From contig NC_092474.1 in the NCBI RefSeq assembly GCF_047495875.1, forward strand, positions 4,047,001 to 4,111,000: a stretch of 64,000 nt of DNA. Direction: 5' to 3'. The notes beneath the pieces are model-generated. The model made no database searches and was not told the DNA's origin. It saw nothing but the letters and a program-made list of their open reading frames with translations. This document shows, one piece after another, positions 58,311 to 64,000 of the stretch. The translations under genes were made by a program, and so were the position numbers. How positions within the stretch are numbered: position 1 is the first letter of the stretch; each line of letters opens with the position of its first letter. Origin of the DNA: Pithys albifrons albifrons. Its lineage: Eukaryota; Chordata; Aves; Passeriformes; Thamnophilidae.

Positions 58311-60802
58311 GTGCTTTATAAACTATCCATAAAAGGCTCCATGCCTTCCTCTTCCTTCTTACCCATAAACTTTCCTCTGAACAAGCTACCTGGAAAAAAA
58401 ATCTCATTAATCAGAATTTAAAAAGAAAAGAGACCTTGAGGTACTTTTAGCTGGATTTGGTTCAGTTTGTGGACCATCAGGAACACAGGTGATCTCTTGG
58501 TCATCAGGTCTACTCTCATTAAAATCAGTGAGAAGTTTGCTGTTGAAGTCATCAGGTACAGAATGAGTCTCGTTCCCTTTGAGATGTCTGACCTTGGAAA
58601 AATCCTCCTGGGTAGTCATGCAACACCTCTTATTGCCAGAGTGAGTGGGGCAGCCTAGAACTGTTCAGGTTCATGAATTCATAATCGTTATAGAGTGACT
58701 AGTTCTTAACATAGTGCTTTGTTTATATGATTTTTTTCCTAATATTTAAAATTAGAAGAAACTGGAGGAAGGAACTCTTGTTACTCTTGCACTGACATCA
58801 AAAGAATTATTGGATGCAGATCTCTGTACACATGAGATTAGGAAAACACTTCAGATGTTCTGGGTACAAAATATGTGATTTGATGTCAAGTCCAGATTTA
58901 TTTCCTTGAGGACACTGAACTGATACTAACGTAAGTTCTCTACCAATCATTCCAGAGGATTAGACATTATACAATAGTCACAGTACGTACAATACAGTCT
59001 TAAAGGCATTGAATCTGCAGCATTCATGTTCCCCAGGATATTATTACAAGAGTCTTCATGTCTTTTTTCTAATAGCTTTTTGGATTCCCTGCTTTCAGCA
59101 TGCCACAACCAGCTTTACAAGTGTCCAACCGCTCTTTTTCTCTGTTATTAATTTTTTTTTTCCTATTGTAAAGCATTTCTGATCGTTCTTCTGACTAACT
59201 GCTTCTTAAGTTTATTGCATTTCTGTAGTGCTGTTAGGGATTTTATTTCCCAATTGGTATTACTTTTTAACTACTCATGTAAATCTGTATCAGTTCAGAT
59301 TCCTGCAGAAAAAAACAATTTGTCACAATTCTGTGAAGGCTAAATGATCAAAGCAGAGCTTGCAGGCTCACTACTTTCTTTCTCAGCCTATTTGTAGACC
59401 TAAAAATATTTTATCTTCATTCAGATTCTTACACTGCCCTCTGCTATAGCCTTTATAGCAGGGGAGTCAAATGTAGGGGTCACTTTCTTGGCATATCTGC
59501 AAGATCAGCGAAGTTGCACTCATTTATATCTCAACTGGCAGCAGTTGTCACTGGCTAATGACACAGAAAAAGTTCTAAATAAGTAGTGCCACTGAAGCCC
59601 AGGCACCAAAAAAAAAACACCTTTATGGGTATGGAATTTGTAACAAGGGAGATTCTTAAAAATAAAATTTTGGTTGCTGTGTTTTATGAAAAAAAAAGCC
59701 GAAAACAAATAAAACAAATCAACATAATTTTCTTCCCAATGAATGCGAAGAGCTGCAGTTTTTGGCTCCACAGATGAGTGGTATAACCAAAGGTACAGGA
59801 GGATAAATGACACTTGCCTACTTTTGTGCCCAGAAATACGGTGTTAATGCCCTTCTCAACACGTGAGACACAGGGAATGGATGAGTTTACCCACAGTGGC
59901 AGGAGGGCACTGCAGGCACGGACCAGCGTCCTTAGCCAGTCACTGTCATGGATTTTTTCTAAGGACATGATTCTGTGACCCAAATTCTCTCCTGGGCATC
60001 ATGGTGTCCTCACGAAGGTCATGGTCACATGTCTCAGAGCAGACTTTGGCCCCATTTGCCATATGGGAGCTGGAACATCATATTTTTTTCCTGAATGTCC
60101 CTTTTGTTTATTTTTGTGTTTCTGTTTAAAGCTCAAATGAGGAGCTAATTACGAGCCCAGCAGAGCCCTTGGCTGCAGGCTTCCCTGCTGCTCTGCCCTT
60201 AGTCTGCTCATGAATGAATTGTTGGCTTTGAGGCAGGTTTCCAGGGCCCCTGTGATGGTCCCAATTTAGCTCAGGCTGCTTATTGCTTGACATTCCTAAA
60301 TATGAATGTGCTATGAAAACCACCAGGCCAGTCTGGAAGGAAATTTTGGAAGAGGCAACTTAGTCACTTTTCCTCTGCACAATGACCTGCAAAAGAGGAG
60401 TTGTCTTTTCCTGATAAATCTCTTTCTTCTCTTAAGAAATGTGAAAAACTAGTTTGATCCTTGCTCTCTGCCTGTGCCATGGGAGTTCACACTAATTGCC
60501 ACATTTAGGCAGATTTTGTCCTTGCAAATCTGCTTTTTTTTCTCATTGTCACCGTATCATTTTCTCCTTGTCTTCCCACCATGCTTGGTACATCACCTAT
60601 GCTGCTATCAGGATTTTCCATGTGCAGCAAAGGGATGGGATGGCAGAGCTCCAGGGATTGCTCCTGGCTTTGCCAGTGGCTCTGTGTAGAGGCTTGGGCA
60701 GCTCTCCTGACCTCATTGCTTCTCTGCTTTCCCCTTTGGAAAACTGCAAAGGACACAGCAGAGCTTCTAAAATGATAAGAAAATCAAGTCAGAGTTGATA
60801 AA
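58311..60802. other. Unique intronic sequence, no gene recognised
   Basis: Contains T-runs near 59152-59161 and A-runs near 59609-59618 and 59690-59697. Short overlapping frames at 59520-59983 and 60474-60798 carry no domain. Confidence 0.45.
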
Positions 60803-60850
60803 TGGACTCGATGATTTTAGAGGTCTTTTCCAACCTTTATGATTCTCTGT
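60803..60850 (+). mobile_element. CR1 LINE 3'-terminal fragment (very short)
   Basis: Only the last ~48 bases survive: GGACTCGATGATTTTAGAGG, TCTTTTCCAACC, then an ATGATTCTCTG end that resembles the CR1 octamer. It is closest to the tail of the 43.1 kb copy, which has TGGACTCGATGATCTCGGAGG in the same position, read with one gap. Confidence 0.8.
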
Positions 60851-61663
60851 GCACCTTGATTTACCTGTTTTACTAACAGGTCTTGCTTAACCTCACAGAG
60901 TTAAACCAAAGCTGTGAGAGATGGGAGGAGAGGAACAAGCACATCTGTCAGAGATTTGTAACATCCTGTAATCAGATGGCAGAGCTGAATTTTAAAGAGG
61001 GTTGTAAAGTAACCGGCTCTGCAGATGCCATGGGAAAAAGCACTGAGTGTCTGGTAGACATTAAAAGCTTGGAAAATTGTAGGAGATAATAGAGCAGCTA
61101 GAGAGGATGGGGCAAAACCATCATGGATTGGAGGTGAAGTTGAGGCAATTTCACTGTGTGCCTGTGTTAAGGAGTTCCTCTACCCCAAATGCCCAAGCAG
61201 ATGCTGTGTGTGGTGCTTGGCAGAGGAGCAGGGGAACTCTCTGTGGGTATCTGTAATAAGGAAAGCTGCATCTGTGCCCCTGTCACAGCACTGGACTTCA
61301 GAGGGGTCAGTGGAAACATGGGGCATGTGAGGCACCAAGGCAGGCTCCTGGTGATGGATTGGGATGGAAATTAATGGAATGTTGCACAGCAGGGCTTCAG
61401 AGTACAAACAAAACTGTGCAGAGCACTGGCAGACAGACCTCAGCAGATACACTGTCACATGGTGAAAGTTGATACTGACGTTGTTTTCAGGTGTGAGTTT
61501 GTTTGTCGGTAAAACAATAGAAAAATCTAAACTTATTCAGACAGTAAAACATTGAATCTCCTTTTGCTGCGACTGGTTTGCATTTTCCAGAGGGCTCTGG
61601 TGGGGCCTGATGGCCGCACAGTCCAAGTCTGGGGAAGCCTTTGGCAGGAAGCCTCTTCCTCAG

Positions 61664-61745
61664 TAACCTAAGGGCACATCACCTCATCTCTGTGGTTCTC
61701 TGATGTGTAGAATGTAGAAATACGTTCCCAAGGAAGTTAATGCAG
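61664..61745 (+). mobile_element. Possible MIR-like SINE fragment
   Basis: AGGGCACATCACCTCATCTC, TGTGGTTCTCTGATGTGTAG and AATGTAGAAATACGTTCCCA follow the MIR order of GGGCAAGTCACTTAACCTCTC, the TCAGTTTCCTCATCTGTA block and AAATGGGGATAATA. Its length and block order make it the best of the weaker MIR candidates. Confidence 0.45.
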
Positions 61746-62164
61746 CTGCTGCAGTCATTGACTCATTTATGTGTTCTAATCCATAGTATCAATAGTTCTG
61801 CTCTGTGCAGGAACAGGCTCCATCCCACGTGTGATTGTGTGGGAGGGAGAGTACAGATAATGGAGTGTGAGACAGGGAGGCTCTGCCACAGCAGCAGCCT
61901 CTGTTTCCAGCAGTGCCCAGCACCCATTGCAGCTTTTGCTACATGTACCCACAGACATCTGCAAAGTCCTGTCTCCTTCAGCAAAGTGAAGTGGAAGAGT
62001 ATTTCCTTGTGCATTCTTTAGTCAGCAGTTAACATTCCCTGGAGAACCTGTTAGTCCTTGTCCTCCCCTGCTCTCTGCCTCAGAATCCTTCCCGTTCTCT
62101 GTCTTCACCCTTCCCAGCCTCAGCCTTCTCCCAGCTTGTCACTTGCTGGCTGTGACAGTGCAGA

Positions 62165-62560
62165 AATAACGCTTGTGGGCAGGGCAGGCAGGGCTGGGGC
62201 GGGCAGGGCTGCCTGGTGGCACAGCGCCCTGTGTGCCCCTGCCCTCACCCACCCTGGGGCACAGCGGAGGGGAGAGTGACACAGTGGGCAGGCGAGGGAG
62301 CACGGAGCTTTCAGTGCTGTCTAGCCCTGGAAATCAGAGAATGACAAAATAAAACCTGTCAAATGTCTCTGCTGGGTATGTCTGCATCCCAAGGGTTGCC
62401 GTGATCTGCTCCTTGTTGGCCAGGCCCCAAGGAGCCGTGTGGCAGACGGGAAGAGGGTTCCCCAGCCGTGCCCCCTTATATTCCCTTCAGACCACCAAGC
62501 ACGCAGGGTTAGCACAGGGTGAAGGGTGGGAAGGATTCCTGTGCAGCTCCGACAGGGCCT
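62165..62560. promoter_or_regulatory. Small CpG-enriched, GC-rich block of possible regulatory function
   Basis: By eye about a dozen CpG dinucleotides fall in roughly 400 bases, in contrast with the CpG-poor surroundings. The block includes a G-rich repeat at 62177-62208 and GGCGGG-type sequence resembling an Sp1 site. It falls short of a classical CpG island by my count. It could be an intronic enhancer, an alternative promoter or a small unmethylated element, but no transcript start or exon is visible. Function is inferred only. Confidence 0.35.
62177..62208 (+). repeat. G-quadruplex-capable G-rich minisatellite-like tract
   Basis: Six runs of three or more G (62177-62179, 62182-62184, 62191-62193, 62196-62199, 62201-62203, 62206-62208) are separated by loops of 1 to 6 bases. 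This satisfies the standard intramolecular G-quadruplex pattern. The unit GGGCAGGGC is partly repeated. Confidence 0.85.
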
Positions 62561-64000
62561 GGGAATGACAGCAGCAAGCTGCAAAAGAAAGAGAATTTAA
62601 AAAAAGACATATTGAACAAGGCTAGTGATTTGGTTTGGGGTTTTTAATGCTACCCTCCATGAAAATGAAGCTGTTTCACTTAGCCTGACCTGGCTCTGCT
62701 ACACATCACTCCAAATATTTACTCTGCTAAACTGCATTGCTACAGCCTCGTTGGCATCTTTTCTTTGAAGTGATATCCTAGAGCTTTCATTTTGTTGCTG
62801 GAAATCCCTACATCACATCCCATAGCCCACCCCTTACTGAGCTCCAAAACCCCCTGCAGGCTCCAAACCACTGCATTAGGCTTCTGAACCACAGGCCTGA
62901 GAATCAAAAGAGCCTTCCTGCTGGCACATCAATCCGGGAGCTGAGATACTGACCCCATGTGTGAAATTCTGATTGGGTTTAGTTAATTTTGCATGACATG
63001 TCCCTACCAGTCTCCCCAGTCTCAGCAATTGAGCAGCATCAGACACAGTGTATTCGTGTACCCTAGGCCAGATCTGCCAGCTCTGCTCTTCTGAAAGGTC
63101 TCCTCCAACGATCAGACATGGCTTTCCCTCCTGAGATGATGTCTGAGAGTTCTGGCAGCCTTCCTGGGGAAAGCCAAGATGAAATCCTCCCTGAGTTTGT
63201 TTGTGTGTTTGTTTGTTTGTTTGCTTTTAACAGCAAACCTTGTTGATTATCAGCTAAAGCTGTCTGTCTAGAGACCAAAATCAAGTATGCACACACAGCT
63301 TCATGGAGTTCCAGTTTGGAGCCTGTGAATTAATTAGCAATTTCTCTGAAGAGCCACAGCCTGACAATTCACAGGCTTCCTAGCTCTGACTTTGATAAGC
63401 AGTGAATGTACATGAAGCCTTCCTGGGATCATGGTAGCCTACTTAGCACTGCAAACCACCCAAACACCAAAGGACAGCTTGCCAGAAGTATGCTAACACA
63501 ATTCCTAAATGTTAGACATCAAAAGGACTCTGTCTGTTTAAACCTGAGACAAATTAAATTTACATTGCCTCTGCAGCTAGAAAAAAAAAAAGTGAATTCC
63601 CCTGGGAGGATTGGATTCCTCAGCTATGTGAGTGTTAAGGAGATCCAGTAGGGCTTGTGTGGCTTACTGGTAATGTTACAGACTTTCCTGTTGCTATACA
63701 GTTCATTATCCTCTTTATTTAGTTTGCTTGTGTGCTGCCTGCTCCCAGAAATACAGAAAATACAGCTAAAAATGACACCTTTCTGCTCTGTGAAGTCATT
63801 GTTGGAGACCTTAAATCCTTGAGTGCCTTTATCCCAGCAGCAGAGCTGTAAAGAACAGTGAGCACCGAAAAAGGAGGTGAGGTCCTTCACCTCAACTTTG
63901 TTCTTGTGTTTGTTGTGTGTTTGCTGTGCTTCATCTTCAAAAAAACTGTTACCTATTATTAGCTGGTCCAGCAGCTTGACCTTGGGCCTGAACTTTGGGC
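62561..64000. other. Unique intronic sequence to window end, no gene recognised
   Basis: Contains the GTTT tract at 63195-63223 and an 11-base A-run at 63581-63591. Short frames at 63063-63296, 63406-63651 and 63624-63890 have no domain, and the first of these translates the simple repeat. The last bases include a CTTGACCTTGGGC string too short to call. Confidence 0.45.
63195..63223. repeat. (GTTT)n microsatellite, interrupted
   Basis: Seven GTTT-type units with one GTGT interruption across 29 bases. A simple sequence repeat, likely length-polymorphic. Confidence 0.9.

Noticed and set aside
63968..63989. CTTGACCTTGGGC string as an MIR core
   Set aside because: Only about a dozen bases match, and the expected flanking MIR blocks are absent before the window ends.

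Overview
The window reads as a gene-poor, mostly intronic stretch of a bird nuclear genome. The main evidence is the repeat content. There are several 5'-truncated CR1 LINE tails. The best-preserved one carries the CR1 reverse-transcriptase-ORF C-terminus and ends in two copies of the octamer ATTCTATG; another ends in two copies of ATTCTGTG. No Alu, B-element or L1-type repeats were recognised. The sequence is AT-leaning and poor in CpG, repeat density is low, and there are a few very old MIR-like SINE remnants. Nothing looks prokaryotic: there are no operons, ribosome binding sites or dense ORFs. The many 60-160-residue open frames scatter over all six frames and look like chance.

I can support one protein-coding segment: an internal exon at 25273-25456 (+), 61 whole codons plus one base of a split codon. 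It has a strong pyrimidine tract and AG acceptor and a GTAAGG donor. Its peptide matches the extracellular region of the TMEM132 family of single-pass neuronal membrane proteins, best TMEM132D, with TMEM132C or TMEM132B as the alternatives. This family is known for very long introns. That fits about 25 kb upstream and 38.5 kb downstream in which I recognise no other exon.

Layout: 1-25272 is the upstream intron. It holds an MIR-like remnant (about 10.1 kb), an old L3/CR1-like LINE tail (13.7 kb), a short CR1 end (15.65 kb), several short perfect or near-perfect inverted repeats (18.4, 18.9, 23.7 kb) and two weak MIR-like fragments (21.1 and 25.0 kb). 25457-64000 is the downstream intron. It holds a CR1 copy on the minus strand (32.93-33.39 kb), four CR1 tails on the plus strand (43.08, 52.40, 56.95, 60.80 kb), a compact hairpin (31.6 kb), a diverged local duplication (58.15-58.31 kb), an MIR-like fragment (61.66 kb), and a small CpG-enriched, G-quadruplex-capable block (62.17-62.56 kb) that is the best candidate for an undescribed regulatory element. 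I found no convincing new multi-gene system, CRISPR array, tRNA, rRNA or intact mobile element. Family calls come from recognising sequence patterns, not from a database search.
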